This document shows, one piece after another, positions 17,794 to 26,333 of a stretch of DNA of 64,000 bases. How positions within the stretch are numbered: position 1 is the first letter of the stretch; each line of letters opens with the position of its first letter. A program made the position numbers and the translations under genes. This DNA is from Amycolatopsis sp. WAC 01376 (GTDB taxonomy: Bacteria > Actinomycetota > Actinomycetes > Mycobacteriales > Pseudonocardiaceae): assembly GCF_003947415.1 (NCBI RefSeq), contig NZ_QHKL01000001.1, positions 558,001 through 622,000 of the forward strand, read 5' to 3'. The notes under the pieces are model-generated. The model had not been told where the DNA came from. It saw nothing but the letters and a program-made list of their open reading frames with translations, and ran no database searches.

Positions 17794-18026
17794 GGCCAAG
17801 GGTGTCTTAGGGACCCACGCGGTTCCGGCTGCGGTTGGTGCCAGGCCCCGGTCCGTGAAGGCCCCCTTCCCTCGGCTCAGCCGAGGAAACTCGACCTTCA
17901 CACCTGCCCGAAGTACATGAAGGACCCCTTCCTGTACCTAGGCGCAAGGAAGGGGCCCTTCATGTACTCAGCCGAGCAAGCCCTCGTGAGTGGCGATTCG
18001 GGTTAGAACCCGAATCGCCACTCACG
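17772..18026. repeat. cluster of dispersed palindromic elements
   Basis: Four elements in 255 bp. (1) A half-site CGTGAGTGGCGATTCGGGTT at 17772, inside the TetR 3' end. (2) GTGAAGGCCCCCTTCCCT with CTCGGCTCAGCCGAG at 17855-17903, matching the 2084-2134 element. (3) A hairpin with GTACATGAAGG arms at 17913-17933 and 17946-17967. (4) A perfect 20-bp-arm palindrome at 17985-18004/18007-18026 whose arm repeats element 1. They lie between convergent TetR and GbsR genes. Confidence 0.8.
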
Positions 18027-18063
18027 ACCACCTCTACCGAACGGCCACCCGCGCCCGCGCGAC

Positions 18064-18567
18064 CTACTTGCCCTTTTCGGCCCGCATCTCGTGCCACTTC
18101 GCGTACATGTCGTTGAGCTCCTTGATCATGAAGCTCAGGAAGTCCCGCATCTCGGCGACCCGCTCGCCGGCAGGCGTGCCCTCGCCCAGCGCCGAAACGC
18201 CCTCGTCGGCGGCGTCGCGCCACATGGTGATCATGCGGTCGCGTTTCATGAAGGTGGCGTACCAGAGGTCGTCGAAGAGCCGGTAGTGGTCGCGGCGCGA
18301 GCCGGGCTCGCGTTCCTTGGCGACCAGGCCGATCTGTTCCAGGTACCGCACGGCCCCCGAGATCGCGGCGGGGCTCACCGAGAGCTGGTCGGCCAGTTCG
18401 GCCGCGGTGAGGCGGCCGGCGTCGGTGGTCATCAACGCGGCGAACACCCTGGCGGGCATCCGCTGCATCCCGATCTGGGAAAGCGTGAGGCCCAGGTGCT
18501 CCACGTAACGGCGGACGGCGTCCTCGTCTCTCTGGGTGCTCGAAGCACTCTCAGGCGTCGTCGTCAT
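18064..18567 (-). CDS. GbsR/MarR-type transcriptional repressor
   Basis: 167 residues with a winged helix (LTAAELADQLSVSPAAISGAVRYLEQIGLVAKEREPGSRRDHYRL) placed in the middle of the chain, as in GbsR-like proteins, and a C-terminal helical dimerisation part. GAGAGG lies upstream of ATG 18567, preferred over 18630. It is divergent from the two-gene ABC exporter, the usual arrangement of a substrate-sensing repressor and its drug exporter. An imperfect inverted repeat TTCAC-N6-GTGAA overlaps the exporter promoter. Confidence 0.85.
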   Translation of the reverse strand: MTTTPESASSTQRDEDAVRRYVEHLGLTLSQIGMQRMPARVFAALMTTDAGRLTAAELADQLSVSPAAISGAVRYLEQIGLVAKEREPGSRRDHYRLFDDLWYATFMKRDRMITMWRDAADEGVSALGEGTPAGERVAEMRDFLSFMIKELNDMYAKWHEMRAEKGK

Positions 18568-18625
18568 GGGCACATCCTCTCGTACTACCCCCAGAGTGAT
18601 CACACCATCCATACGTTTTCTTAAC

Positions 18626-18654
18626 TTCACAACTTCGTGAAATCACTGTACCTT
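18626..18654 (+). promoter_or_regulatory. exporter promoter with candidate operator
   Basis: TTCAC (18626-18630) and GTGAA (18637-18641) form an inverted repeat directly before TACCTT (18649-18654), a -10-like box 7 nt ahead of ATG 18662. The exporter mRNA would be leaderless and repressor binding would block the -35 region. Confidence 0.45.
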
Positions 18655-18661
18655 CAGATAC

Positions 18662-19558
18662 ATGGAAAACGCCATCTCCATCTCCGGCCTCCACAAATCC
18701 TTCGGCCGGACCAAGGCTTTGGACGGCCTTGACCTGCGGGTACCCGTTGGGGAGGTGCACGGTTTCCTCGGCCCGAACGGCGCGGGGAAGTCGACCACCG
18801 TCCGGGTCCTGCTCGGTCTGCGCCACGCGGACTCGGGCGACGTCCGCCTGCTCGGCGGCGACCCGTGGAAGGACGCGGCGAGCCTGCACCGGCGCCTCGC
18901 CTACGTCCCCGGCGACGTGAACCTCTGGCCCAACCTCTCCGGCGGCGAGGTGATCGATCTGCTGGGGCGGCTGCGGGGCGGGCTCGATCAGCGCCGCCGC
19001 AAGGACCTGATCGAACGGTTCGACCTCGACCCCAAGAAGAAGGGGCGCACCTACTCCAAGGGCAACCGGCAGAAGGTCGCGATCGTGGCGGCGCTGGCCT
19101 CGCACGTGGACCTGCTGATCCTCGACGAGCCGACCTCCGGCCTCGACCCGCTGATGGAGGCCACCTTCCAGTACGCGATCCAGGAAGAGCGCGAGCAGGG
19201 CCGCACGGTGCTGCTGTCGAGCCACATCCTGGCCGAGGTCGAGGCGCTCTGCGACAAGGTCAGCATCATCCGCAACGGGCACACCGTGGAGACCGGCACG
19301 CTGGCCGAGCTCCGGCATCTCACCAGGACGTCGATCTCCGCCGAACTCGCCGGCCCGCCGAACGGGCTGACGAAACTGGAGAACATCCACGACCTCAAGG
19401 TCGAAGGCAACCGAGTCCGGTTCGACGTCGAAACCCGTTCCCTCGACGACGCGCTGCGCCAGCTCACCCAGGTCGGCGTCCGCAGCCTGACCAGCCAGCC
19501 GCCGACGCTGGAAGAGCTCTTCCTCCGCCACTACACCACCGAAGCGAGCGCGAAATGA
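18662..19558 (+). CDS. ABC transporter ATP-binding protein
   Basis: 298 residues. Walker [10 protein letters not shown] near residue 39, an ABC signature in the variant form [11 protein letters not shown] near 133, Walker [14 protein letters not shown] near 155 and the switch His in SSHILAEVE. The C-terminal 70 residues form the regulatory extension of DrrA/CcmA-type exporters. It is coupled to the permease gene by an ATGA overlap. The ATPase powers export of an unknown, probably hydrophobic compound. Confidence 0.92.
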   Translation: MENAISISGLHKSFGRTKALDGLDLRVPVGEVHGFLGPNGAGKSTTVRVLLGLRHADSGDVRLLGGDPWKDAASLHRRLAYVPGDVNLWPNLSGGEVIDLLGRLRGGLDQRRRKDLIERFDLDPKKKGRTYSKGNRQKVAIVAALASHVDLLILDEPTSGLDPLMEATFQYAIQEEREQGRTVLLSSHILAEVEALCDKVSIIRNGHTVETGTLAELRHLTRTSISAELAGPPNGLTKLENIHDLKVEGNRVRFDVETRSLDDALRQLTQVGVRSLTSQPPTLEELFLRHYTTEASAK

Positions 19559-21192
19559 CCGCGACGCTGGACCGCCCGGTGACCGTCTCCGAACCGGCGC
19601 ACGGACTCGTCGGCACCTGGCAGCTGACCAGGCTGGCGCTGCGGCGGGACCGGATCGTCCTGCCGATCTGGGTCGTCCTGCTCGGGATCATGCCTTCGAC
19701 GTCGTCGGGGACGTTCGAAACGCTGTACCCGACGGCCGCCGAACGGGCCGGGCTCACCGCGAGCATGGGCGCGAACCCGTCGCTTTCGCTGATCTACGGC
19801 CCGGCCTTCGACCTCTCGACCGCGGGCGGGTTCACCGCGTGGCGGCTCGGCGGCTTCCTCGCACTGGTCGTCGCGCTGATGGCGGTCTTCACCGTCACCC
19901 GGCACACCAGGGCCGAGGAGGACTCCGGCCGCGCGGAACTGCTGGCCTCCGCGGTGGTCGGCCGGTACGCCCTGCTGACCGCGGGTGTGCTGGTGTCCGC
20001 CGGCGCGAGTGTCCTCATCGGACTCGTCGAGACCGGGCTGATGATCGGCGCGAAGCTGCCTGCCGACGGCGCGCTCGCGCTCGGCGCCGCGACCGCGGTG
20101 ACCGGGCTGGTCTTCACGGCCGTCGCGGCGGTCGCCGTCCAGGTGGCCGAGTACTCGAGGACGGCCAACGGGATCGGCGCCACCGCCGTCGGTGTCGCGT
20201 TCCTGTTGCGCGCGGTCGGCGACTCGACCTCGGACGCGACCTGGGTCTCCTGGCTGTCCCCGATCGGGTGGGCGCAGCAGATCCGGCCGTTCGCCGACGA
20301 GCGCTGGTGGGTCTTCCTGCTGCCGCTGGCCGCGACCGTGGTCGTCGGCGCCGTCGGCTACGCGCTGCTCCCGCGGCGCGACGTCGGCACCGGCATCATC
20401 CCGCCGCGGCCAGGCCCCGCCGAAGCGGCGGCGTCGCTGCGCAGCCCGTTCGCGCTGGCGTGGCGGCTGCACCGGGGCCCGTTGATCGGCTGGCTGATCG
20501 GCACGGCGGTGTGCGCCGCGGTGTTCGGCTCGGTCGCGAGCGGCATCGGTGACGTCGTCGGGGAAAGCCGGCAGGCGAAGGAGATCTTCCAGCGTCTCGG
20601 CGGTACGGACGGGCTGATCGACGCGTTCATGGCGGCGATGGCGGGCCTGTTCGCCATGGTCATCGCGCTGTACGGGGTGCAGGCCGCGTTGCGGATCCGC
20701 GCCGAGGAGACCGCGATCCGGGTCGAGCCGCTGCTCGCGACCGGCGTGGGCAGGCTGCGGGTGCTGGGGAGCCATCTCGTGTTCGCGTTCGGCGGCACGG
20801 CGCTGATGATGGTGGTCAGCGGTGTCCTCTTGGGACTGTCGAACGGGATGCGGGCGGGCGCTGTCTCCGGCTCGGTCGGGGACATGGTGGTCGCTTCGCT
20901 GGCGCAGCTTCCGGCGGTGTGGGTGATCGTCGGCCTCGCCGTGACGCTCTTCGGCCTGGCGCCGAAGCTGTCGACGGCGGGGTGGGCGATCGCCGGGCTG
21001 GCCTTGCTGCTCAGCCTGTTCGGCCCGGTGCTGGACCTGCCGCAGGTGCTGCTGGACGTCTCACCGTTCTCGCACGTTCCGAAACTGCCCGCCGCGGAGT
21101 TCACCGCGACACCGCTGGTCTGGCTGACCGGGGTCGCCGTGGTCGCGCTCGTGGCCGGGCTCATGGGCTGGCGGCGTCGCGACGTCGGCTAG
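19555..21192 (+). CDS. ABC transporter permease, polyketide-antibiotic exporter type
   Basis: 545 residues with about twelve hydrophobic segments in two halves, each beginning near [11 protein letters not shown] and [10 protein letters not shown]. This double-length plan matches the COG3559 (TnrB3-like) exporters of polyketide antibiotics. ATG 19555 overlaps the ATPase stop, so translation is coupled. With the divergent GbsR-type repressor it forms an inducible efflux module. No biosynthetic genes are nearby, so defence against an external compound is as likely as self-resistance. Confidence 0.88.
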   Translation: MTATLDRPVTVSEPAHGLVGTWQLTRLALRRDRIVLPIWVVLLGIMPSTSSGTFETLYPTAAERAGLTASMGANPSLSLIYGPAFDLSTAGGFTAWRLGGFLALVVALMAVFTVTRHTRAEEDSGRAELLASAVVGRYALLTAGVLVSAGASVLIGLVETGLMIGAKLPADGALALGAATAVTGLVFTAVAAVAVQVAEYSRTANGIGATAVGVAFLLRAVGDSTSDATWVSWLSPIGWAQQIRPFADERWWVFLLPLAATVVVGAVGYALLPRRDVGTGIIPPRPGPAEAAASLRSPFALAWRLHRGPLIGWLIGTAVCAAVFGSVASGIGDVVGESRQAKEIFQRLGGTDGLIDAFMAAMAGLFAMVIALYGVQAALRIRAEETAIRVEPLLATGVGRLRVLGSHLVFAFGGTALMMVVSGVLLGLSNGMRAGAVSGSVGDMVVASLAQLPAVWVIVGLAVTLFGLAPKLSTAGWAIAGLALLLSLFGPVLDLPQVLLDVSPFSHVPKLPAAEFTATPLVWLTGVAVVALVAGLMGWRRRDVG

Positions 21193-21234
21193 CCACAGGG
21201 GATGACCGTGGAGGCCGTTCATCGGGGGCGGCCT

Positions 21235-21627
21235 TCACGGTCCTTGCCGTACTTCACCGCCGGGCGTCACGACCAGTTTCGCGCCCGGCACACCGCCTCC
21301 GCAGTCTTCGCCCGCGGGGTAGGCGATCACCGGAGTCACGTCGAGGACGTGGGGTTTCCCGTCGTCGAAGGTCACCGTGGTCCGGACCGGCGTGGTCGGC
21401 AAGCCCCTGGTCGGGATGAAAACGTGCTCGCCGCCGGGCGCGGACTCGGTCACACAGTCACCGGCCCAGCACAACTCCAGCGACACACGGGTGACGTCGG
21501 CAGCCACTTCCGGCGGGATGGCGAGGGAGATCCCCTCTGACAGGGCGATGGCCGGACAGGCCTTCTCGCCGGATTGGCACGCGGTCGAGGTCGCGAGCAG
21601 GAGCAAGAAAACGGGTAGCCGCCGCAT
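21235..21627 (-). CDS. putative lipoprotein, unknown function
   Basis: 130 residues with an N-terminal signal peptide (MRRLPVFLLLLATSTAC) whose lipobox ends at Cys17. The mature part contains five further Cys residues and a beta-rich sequence. It is probably anchored outside the membrane. No family is recognised. It is followed on the same strand by no close gene, and its 3' end faces the ABC exporter end. Confidence 0.7.
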   Translation of the reverse strand: MRRLPVFLLLLATSTACQSGEKACPAIALSEGISLAIPPEVAADVTRVSLELCWAGDCVTESAPGGEHVFIPTRGLPTTPVRTTVTFDDGKPHVLDVTPVIAYPAGEDCGGGVPGAKLVVTPGGEVRQGP

Positions 21628-21664
21628 ACCCGGACAGACGGCGCGAGGGACCGTCCGGGTTGCC

Positions 21665-21994
21665 TCAGTCTCTCCGGTATCCCGTGCCGGTCGTGCTGGG
21701 CGGGAGCACCGTCGACGAAGTGGTGGACGGCGTCACGGTCCTGGTCACCGTGCGCGGCGCCGGCGTGCTGGTGCGGGTGATGACGAGCGGTTCCGGCGCG
21801 CTTCCCGGCACGGTCACCGTGACCGGCCCGACCGAACGGGAGGTCGTCGTCGGGGAAGGGGTCGTGCCGACTTCGTGGACGCGGGGTTGTGGCTCGCGGC
21901 CTGCCACCAAAAGGGCGGCGACGAGCAGTCCGGTGGCGAGACCCGCGATGGCCGCGACCGTGACGGAACCGGTGGTGGGACCTTGACGGAACAT
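21665..21994 (-). CDS. small membrane-anchored Thr/Pro/Ser-rich protein
   Basis: 109 residues: a short cytosolic N-terminus, one membrane helix (VAAIAGLATGLLVAALLVAG), then a Thr/Ser/Pro-rich extracellular tail. GAGGGGG lies 7 nt before ATG 21994, so I prefer this to the ATG at 22012. Such low-complexity tails are often glycosylated or span the cell wall. It sits between a TetR gene and a lipoprotein gene on the same strand. Function unknown. Confidence 0.65.
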   Translation of the reverse strand: MFRQGPTTGSVTVAAIAGLATGLLVAALLVAGREPQPRVHEVGTTPSPTTTSRSVGPVTVTVPGSAPEPLVITRTSTPAPRTVTRTVTPSTTSSTVLPPSTTGTGYRRD

Positions 21995-22047
21995 CCGGCA
22001 CCCCCTCGCCATGCGAAGCGCAGGTACGAGGACTTCTCGCGTCGATC

Positions 22048-22605
22048 TTACGTTTTGTCACGCAACGTGCGCAAACCGTCGACAACGACCCGCACGAGGT
22101 GACGTTCCTCGAGCGAATACCGTTCCGCGGCGAGGCAACCGGCGATCAGGGCGCGCAGGTCGTCGCCATTGATGTCCTCGCGCACCGCGCCCGCGGCCTG
22201 TGCCCGCGTCAGCAGCGCCTGCGTCGCCGACCGGAAATCGTTGCCCGCGTTCGCTTTGAAACCCAGCCCGGTCGTCTCGGCGAGCGCGTCGCACACCGCC
22301 CGGTTGCGGGACGCCTGCTGGACGACGCGTTTGAAGAAGTCGAAGAACGCTTCACCGGGGTCTTCGGCGGTCAGCAGGTCGCGTGCTTCGCGCGCGAACT
22401 GTTCGAGCCGGTCGAGGACGACGGCCTGGAAGAGCGCTTCCTTGCTGGGGAAATGCCGGTACACCGTGCCCGCGCCGACACCGGCGATGCGGGCGATCTC
22501 GTCGAGGGGGACGGCGAGGCCGTTGACGGCGAAGGCCTCTTCGGCGGCTGCGAGCACCTTCGCTCGGTTGCGGCGCGCGTCGGCTCTCAGCACTGGCTTG
22601 TCCAC
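22048..22605 (-). CDS. TetR-family regulator
   Basis: 185 residues. The N-terminal DNA-binding domain contains VPLDEIARIAGVGAGTVYRHFPSKEALF; the C-terminal domain is of the SbtR-like type common in actinobacteria (EDPGEAFFDFFKRVVQQA, LIAGCLAAERY). GGAGGGGG lies upstream of GTG 22605. No divergent partner is present; its 5' side carries a large double hairpin. The target is unknown. Confidence 0.87.
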   Translation of the reverse strand: MDKPVLRADARRNRAKVLAAAEEAFAVNGLAVPLDEIARIAGVGAGTVYRHFPSKEALFQAVVLDRLEQFAREARDLLTAEDPGEAFFDFFKRVVQQASRNRAVCDALAETTGLGFKANAGNDFRSATQALLTRAQAAGAVREDINGDDLRALIAGCLAAERYSLEERHLVRVVVDGLRTLRDKT

Positions 22606-22690
22606 TGTTCCCCCTCCTCAACCGGGTCCGGCGTTCCGATTCAACGCCGGACCCGGCGAGGGCATTCCTCGGCAACGGCGAAAGGGCCGG

Positions 22691-22743
22691 GTTGCGAAAG
22701 CCACTTTCGCAACCTTCAACGTTGCGAAAGTGGCTTTCGCAAC
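22691..22743. repeat. double hairpin with 23-bp arms
   Basis: Arms 22691-22713 and 22721-22743 are perfect complements separated by 7 nt. Each arm is itself a small palindrome (GTTGCGAAAG...CTTTCGCAAC), so the sequence can fold either as one long stem or two short ones. It follows the 3' end of the membrane hydrolase gene (minus strand) and can act as its terminator. Confidence 0.75.
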
Positions 22744-22783
22744 GTCAGCGGAGGGAAGGCGAGCGGTCCGCCGAGGGCACAGC

Positions 22784-23572
22784 TCAGTGCACCGCGGTCT
22801 GCGTGCCTTCCGGCGTGAACAACCCCTGGACCGTGGTGAACAGGTACTCCCAGACGCCCGGGATCAGCAGCACCGCGGCGACCGCGAACACCGGGAAGAT
22901 CAGCCGGTTCTCCACGTTCTTGCCGGTGCGGAACCGCAGCGGCTTCGGCGGCCGGATCTCGTACCAGGTCTCGCCCGCGATGGGGATGGGGAACAGGAAC
23001 GGGCAGCCGGACTCGGTCAGCGCGTCGCCGAGGCAGTGCACGAAACACCCGGCCGCGACGGCGATGCCGAGCCAGCCGGAGATCTCCGCGAGTTGCGCCG
23101 CCTTGTCCGGCGGGGCGGTCCACACCCACCACGCGACCGCGGCGCCGCTGACCGGCAGCAGCCAGTCGCCGAGCGCGCCTTCCGCGAGCAGCACGCCGAG
23201 GACGACGACGCCGAACACCGCCCACGGTCCGCCTTCGGTGGTGCCCCAGGAGGTCAGGAAGCCGAGGCCGACGGCGAACAGCACGGTGTGCGAGAGATGA
23301 CGGTGTTTACCGGTGACCTTCTCGTCGCGAGGTCCCTTGGTCAGCGCGTAGAGAGCCGCGGAGACCCGGCGAAGCAGCCAGGAGATCGCGCCGGTGAACC
23401 AGCCGAGCAGCCTCGACGCGCGAGCGCCCGGGTGGTCGAGGTCGGGCAGGAGGGCGAACCCCGCGGTGGTCGCGGCGAACACGACCGCTTGGTGCACCGT
23501 GCCCGCGCCGACCACGGGTGCGAGCGCGAGCCCCGCGCACCAGCCGGTCAGGGCATGCGTCCGCCCCATCAT
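22784..23572 (-). CDS. YdjM-type membrane-bound metal-dependent hydrolase
   Basis: 262 residues with about five membrane helices. The N-terminal RTHALTGW, the DLDHPGARAS block near residue 45 and KHRHLSHTVLF near 90 supply the His/Asp residues conserved in the YdjM/LexA-inducible inner-membrane hydrolase family. The activity of this family is not established; it is predicted to bind metal. The single upstream promoter region is short (51 bp from the STAS gene stop). No SOS box is visible here. Confidence 0.85.
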   Translation of the reverse strand: MMGRTHALTGWCAGLALAPVVGAGTVHQAVVFAATTAGFALLPDLDHPGARASRLLGWFTGAISWLLRRVSAALYALTKGPRDEKVTGKHRHLSHTVLFAVGLGFLTSWGTTEGGPWAVFGVVVLGVLLAEGALGDWLLPVSGAAVAWWVWTAPPDKAAQLAEISGWLGIAVAAGCFVHCLGDALTESGCPFLFPIPIAGETWYEIRPPKPLRFRTGKNVENRLIFPVFAVAAVLLIPGVWEYLFTTVQGLFTPEGTQTAVH

Positions 23573-23623
23573 CGTGCAGCCCCCAGGCGTCGTGGATCAC
23601 GAGCCCACGACCGTAGCGGGGGA

Positions 23624-23977
23624 TCAGGCGGGAGGCTCCTCCGACACGCTGAGGTGCTCGGCGACGCCGGTGAGCTCGATCACTCGGCTCACCTGCGGAC
23701 TGGGCACCACTTCGAGCTCGACGGCCTTCTCGGCGGCCTGACGCTGTGCCTGGAGCACCACGTTCAACGCCGAGGAATCGAAAAAGGTCACACCGGTCAG
23801 GTCGGCGACCACCCGGCCCGACGGTTTGTCCGTGATCAGGGCCCCGAGGGTCTCCTGAAGCTGCGGGCTCGTCAGCAGGTCTAGCTCACCGGTGACCACC
23901 ACACGCGGTTCAGACGCGTCGGCGTCCAGCGTGATGCTGAAACCGGGCGGCGTGGTGTTCTGGTCCGCTGCGGGCAT
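23624..23977 (-). CDS. STAS-domain anti-sigma factor antagonist
   Basis: 117 residues. The SpoIIAA/RsbV fold includes VVTGELDLLTSPQLQ and, near residue 69, GVTFFDSSALNVVL, which carries the Ser phosphorylated by an RsbW-type kinase. Unphosphorylated protein binds the kinase and frees the sigma factor. AGGAG lies 7 nt before ATG 23977. Two RsbW-like kinases and a SigF-type sigma factor lie within 3 kb, so it probably belongs to that switch. Confidence 0.88.
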   Translation of the reverse strand: MPAADQNTTPPGFSITLDADASEPRVVVTGELDLLTSPQLQETLGALITDKPSGRVVADLTGVTFFDSSALNVVLQAQRQAAEKAVELEVVPSPQVSRVIELTGVAEHLSVSEEPPA

Positions 23978-24191
23978 GCACATTCTCCTCATCAGGTGAG
24001 AACCGACGCTCAGCGCCGGAACGCGCCTGTGGTCTCAAGCGACGGCCGCGCCCAGTCCGGACACGGACGCACGCTCTTTTTCGGCGGGTAGGCGTGGCTG
24101 TCCCCGCAACGACAGTCCCAACCCTAACCCAGTACGGACGGGGCGCCGCGATCGCCGTCGCGCGCGTCGCCGACCGGTGCCCGGGACGCGC

Positions 24192-24500
24192 TCAATGCGC
24201 GGTCAACGTCTTGCGCCCGGCGCGGCGTTCACGGAGGAACAGCTCGCGGCGCTCGATCTCGCCGAGACCACCCCAGATGCCGTAGGGCTCCTGCACCGCG
24301 AGCGCGTGCTTACGGCACTGCGCCAGCACGGGGCAGGTCTGGCAGATGGCCTTGGCCCGCGATTCGCGCCGCTCACGGGCCGAACCACGCTCGTTGTCCG
24401 TGTGGAAGAACAAGCTGCTGTCGGCGCCTCGGCACGACCCACGGAGCTGCCAGTCCCACTCTTCCGCCACCACGTTCGGCAGCCGGCTCACGTCAGCCAT
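24192..24500 (-). CDS. whiB3: WhiB-family iron-sulfur regulator, WhiB3/WhiD type
   Basis: 102 residues. The four cluster cysteines are visible in RGSCRGADSSLFF and ICQTCPVLAQC, followed by the GIWGG turn and a basic C-terminus for DNA contact. WDWQLRGSCRG and the H-x-ERG-x-AR segment match WhiB3 of mycobacteria and WhiD of Streptomyces better than WhiB1 or WhiB2. WhiB3 senses redox state through its 4Fe-4S cluster and binds SigA. ATG 24500 was chosen because WhiD-type proteins begin MADxSRLP. It is divergent from the rsbW-sigF pair. Confidence 0.9.
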   Translation of the reverse strand: MADVSRLPNVVAEEWDWQLRGSCRGADSSLFFHTDNERGSARERRESRAKAICQTCPVLAQCRKHALAVQEPYGIWGGLGEIERRELFLRERRAGRKTLTAH

Positions 24501-24643
24501 GTCGGTCCCCGCCTTCCCAGGAGATCGTTTGTCGCCGGTTACATGCCCGCCCCCTGCGCGCGTCAAACGTGGGTTTGGTTTGCTCACACCCAGGGAAGTG
24601 ATCCAGCACCGGACCGGCAGCGCTGCTCGAGAGAGGAACACAC

Positions 24644-25060
24644 GTGGTGGACAACACCCCGCCCGGCGGGGAGGGCGCTCAACTCATCGAGGTACGCACG
24701 GCCGCGGTACCGCATGTGGTGCCGACTCTCCGGACGATCGTCGCGGATATCGCGATGCGCCAGGACTTCGATCTGGACGCTGTCGAAGATCTCAGAATGG
24801 CGGTGGACGAAGCCTGCTCCATGCTGCTCCCGTCCGCCACCGACGGCCATCTGACCTGTGTTTTCTCGTGGAAGGACGGGCGGATCGAAGTGACCGTCTC
24901 CGTCCTTTCGGACTCTCCGGAACCCGACGACGAGACCGGGCTGTCCTGGCAGTTGCTCACCGCGCTGGCGACGTCCGCGCGGCGGAGTGTCGTCCCGGCC
25001 GACGGCGGCTACCTGTCCAGGGTGGAACTCATCCGGGAGAGCGAGGCGGCCCGGCCGTGA
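24644..25060 (+). CDS. RsbW-like anti-sigma factor (serine kinase)
   Basis: 138 residues with a GHKL ATPase fold. DLRMAVDEACSMLL near residue 48 contains the Asn-box position, here partly degenerate (E-A-C in place of E-A-x-N), and GLSWQLLTALATS stands at the usual G-box region. It overlaps the SigF-type gene by GTGA, the standard layout for an anti-sigma factor and its sigma. AGAGGA lies before GTG 24644. The degenerate N-box suggests binding of the sigma may matter more than kinase activity; that is inference. Confidence 0.85.
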   Translation: MVDNTPPGGEGAQLIEVRTAAVPHVVPTLRTIVADIAMRQDFDLDAVEDLRMAVDEACSMLLPSATDGHLTCVFSWKDGRIEVTVSVLSDSPEPDDETGLSWQLLTALATSARRSVVPADGGYLSRVELIRESEAARP

Positions 25061-25830
25061 CGGAACCCGTCGGGCAAGACGGCGCGGACGTTCCGGCCCT
25101 GTTCGAGCGTATGTGCGCGTTGCCACTGGACGCGCCAGAGCGTGAAGGGCTCCGAGACGAGCTCGTGCGCGCTCATCTGGAGCTCGCGCGCAATCTGGCG
25201 CGCAAGTTCCGCAACCGGGACGAGTCGATGGAGGATCTGGTCCAGATCGCGACGATCGGGCTGATCCACGCCGTCGACCGGTTCGATCCCGGCCAGGGCA
25301 GTGATTTCCTGGCGTTCGCGGTCCCGACCATCTCCGGCGAACTCCGGCATCACTTCCGCGACAACAGCTGGTCGGTCCGGGTGCCGCGGCGGCTCAAGGA
25401 GCTGAACGCGAACATCTCGGCCGTGCGCGAGGAGCTGACGGTCCGGCTTTCCCGCGCGCCGAAGCCCAGTGAGATCGCCGCCCATCTCGGCGTCCCGATC
25501 GACGAGGTCTACGAGGGCCTTCGCGCCGGTCAGGGCCGGTACGGGGCCTCGCTGGACAACCTCTTGGAGAACTCGGCGCACACCCGCTTCGGCGAGGCGG
25601 ACGCCAATTTGAGCCAGGCGGAGCTGCGCGAGGCGTTGCGGCCGATGCTGGAGCGGCTGCCCGACCGGGAGCGCAAGATCGTCGCGCTGCGGTTCGGGTC
25701 CGGGATGAGCCAGTCGGATATCGCGCGCCGAGTCGGGGTTTCCCAGATGCAGGTGTCACGTTTGCTGGCCTCCACGCTGAAGAAACTGCGCGAAGGATTG
25801 ACCGAGACGGAACTCACTGACGGGACCTGA
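25057..25830 (+). CDS. sigF: SigB/SigF/SigG-type RNA polymerase sigma factor
   Basis: 257 residues. Region 2 has DLVQIATIGLIHAVDRFDP, with the -10 recognition block SDFLAFAVPTISGELRHHFRD. Region 3 has VPRRLKELN, and region 4 ends in MSQSDIARRVGVSQMQVSRLLASTLKKLR. This order is diagnostic of the stress/sporulation SigF group. The GTG start at 25057 overlaps the RsbW stop. A candidate SigF promoter (GATT-N16-GGGTAT) lies just downstream, ahead of another HATPase gene, so the sigma may drive its own regulators. Confidence 0.92.
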   Translation: MTEPVGQDGADVPALFERMCALPLDAPEREGLRDELVRAHLELARNLARKFRNRDESMEDLVQIATIGLIHAVDRFDPGQGSDFLAFAVPTISGELRHHFRDNSWSVRVPRRLKELNANISAVREELTVRLSRAPKPSEIAAHLGVPIDEVYEGLRAGQGRYGASLDNLLENSAHTRFGEADANLSQAELREALRPMLERLPDRERKIVALRFGSGMSQSDIARRVGVSQMQVSRLLASTLKKLREGLTETELTDGT

Positions 25831-25854
25831 TTCGACCTCGGCTCTTGTGGGTAT
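25829..25854 (+). promoter_or_regulatory. candidate SigF-dependent promoter
   Basis: GATT at 25829-25832 and GGGTAT at 25849-25854 with a 16-bp spacer fit the SigB/SigF consensus GTTT-N14-17-GGGTAT, with one mismatch in the -35. It lies 54 bp before the HATPase gene start at 25908. Confidence 0.45.
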
Positions 25855-25907
25855 CAGGGAGGCGAACAGCGGATCTGAAAGTCTCTCGTGAGGGGAGGTG
25901 CGGAACC

Positions 25908-26333
25908 ATGACGATGTCCAAAACGCGATCGGAGGGCTCGTTGCCGGTGGCCTCCCTCCCCTTGCCGGTGGATGTGACGGCGCCCGCCGTCGCGCGGCAG
26001 GCGGTGCGGGCGACTCTGGTGGGCCTCGGCCTTCACGGCCCGGCTGTCGACGACGTCCTCTTGGCGACGTCCGAATTGGTCACGAACGCTTTCGAGCACG
26101 GCGAGAAGCCGGACAGGCTCGAGGTCGAGTACGCCGAGGGAAGGCTCACCCTGCGGGTCTTCGACTCCGGAACGAAGCGGCCGAGGCTGAAGGAACCGTC
26201 GCCGATGGCGGCGCGCAGCCGTGGTCTCCAGCTGGTGCACGCGTTGTCCGAGGACTGGGGACACGAGCTCTGCTCCGGCGGCAAGTACGTCTGGGCCGTC
26301 TTCAGGCTGGACCGGGTCGACGCCCCAGCCTGA
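25908..26333 (+). CDS. RsbW-type ATP-binding protein (HATPase_c_2)
   Basis: 141 residues. The N-box is intact (VLLATSELVTNAFEHG near residue 60), as is the G1 box (LRVFDSGTKRP), and GLQLVHALSEDWG forms the G2 region. This is a canonical actinobacterial RsbW-like kinase. Unlike the upstream protein it keeps the catalytic Asn, so it could phosphorylate the STAS protein. GGGGAGGTG precedes ATG 25908. Its 3' end overlaps the convergent MarR gene by 32 bp. Confidence 0.87.
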   Translation: MTMSKTRSEGSLPVASLPLPVDVTAPAVARQAVRATLVGLGLHGPAVDDVLLATSELVTNAFEHGEKPDRLEVEYAEGRLTLRVFDSGTKRPRLKEPSPMAARSRGLQLVHALSEDWGHELCSGGKYVWAVFRLDRVDAPA

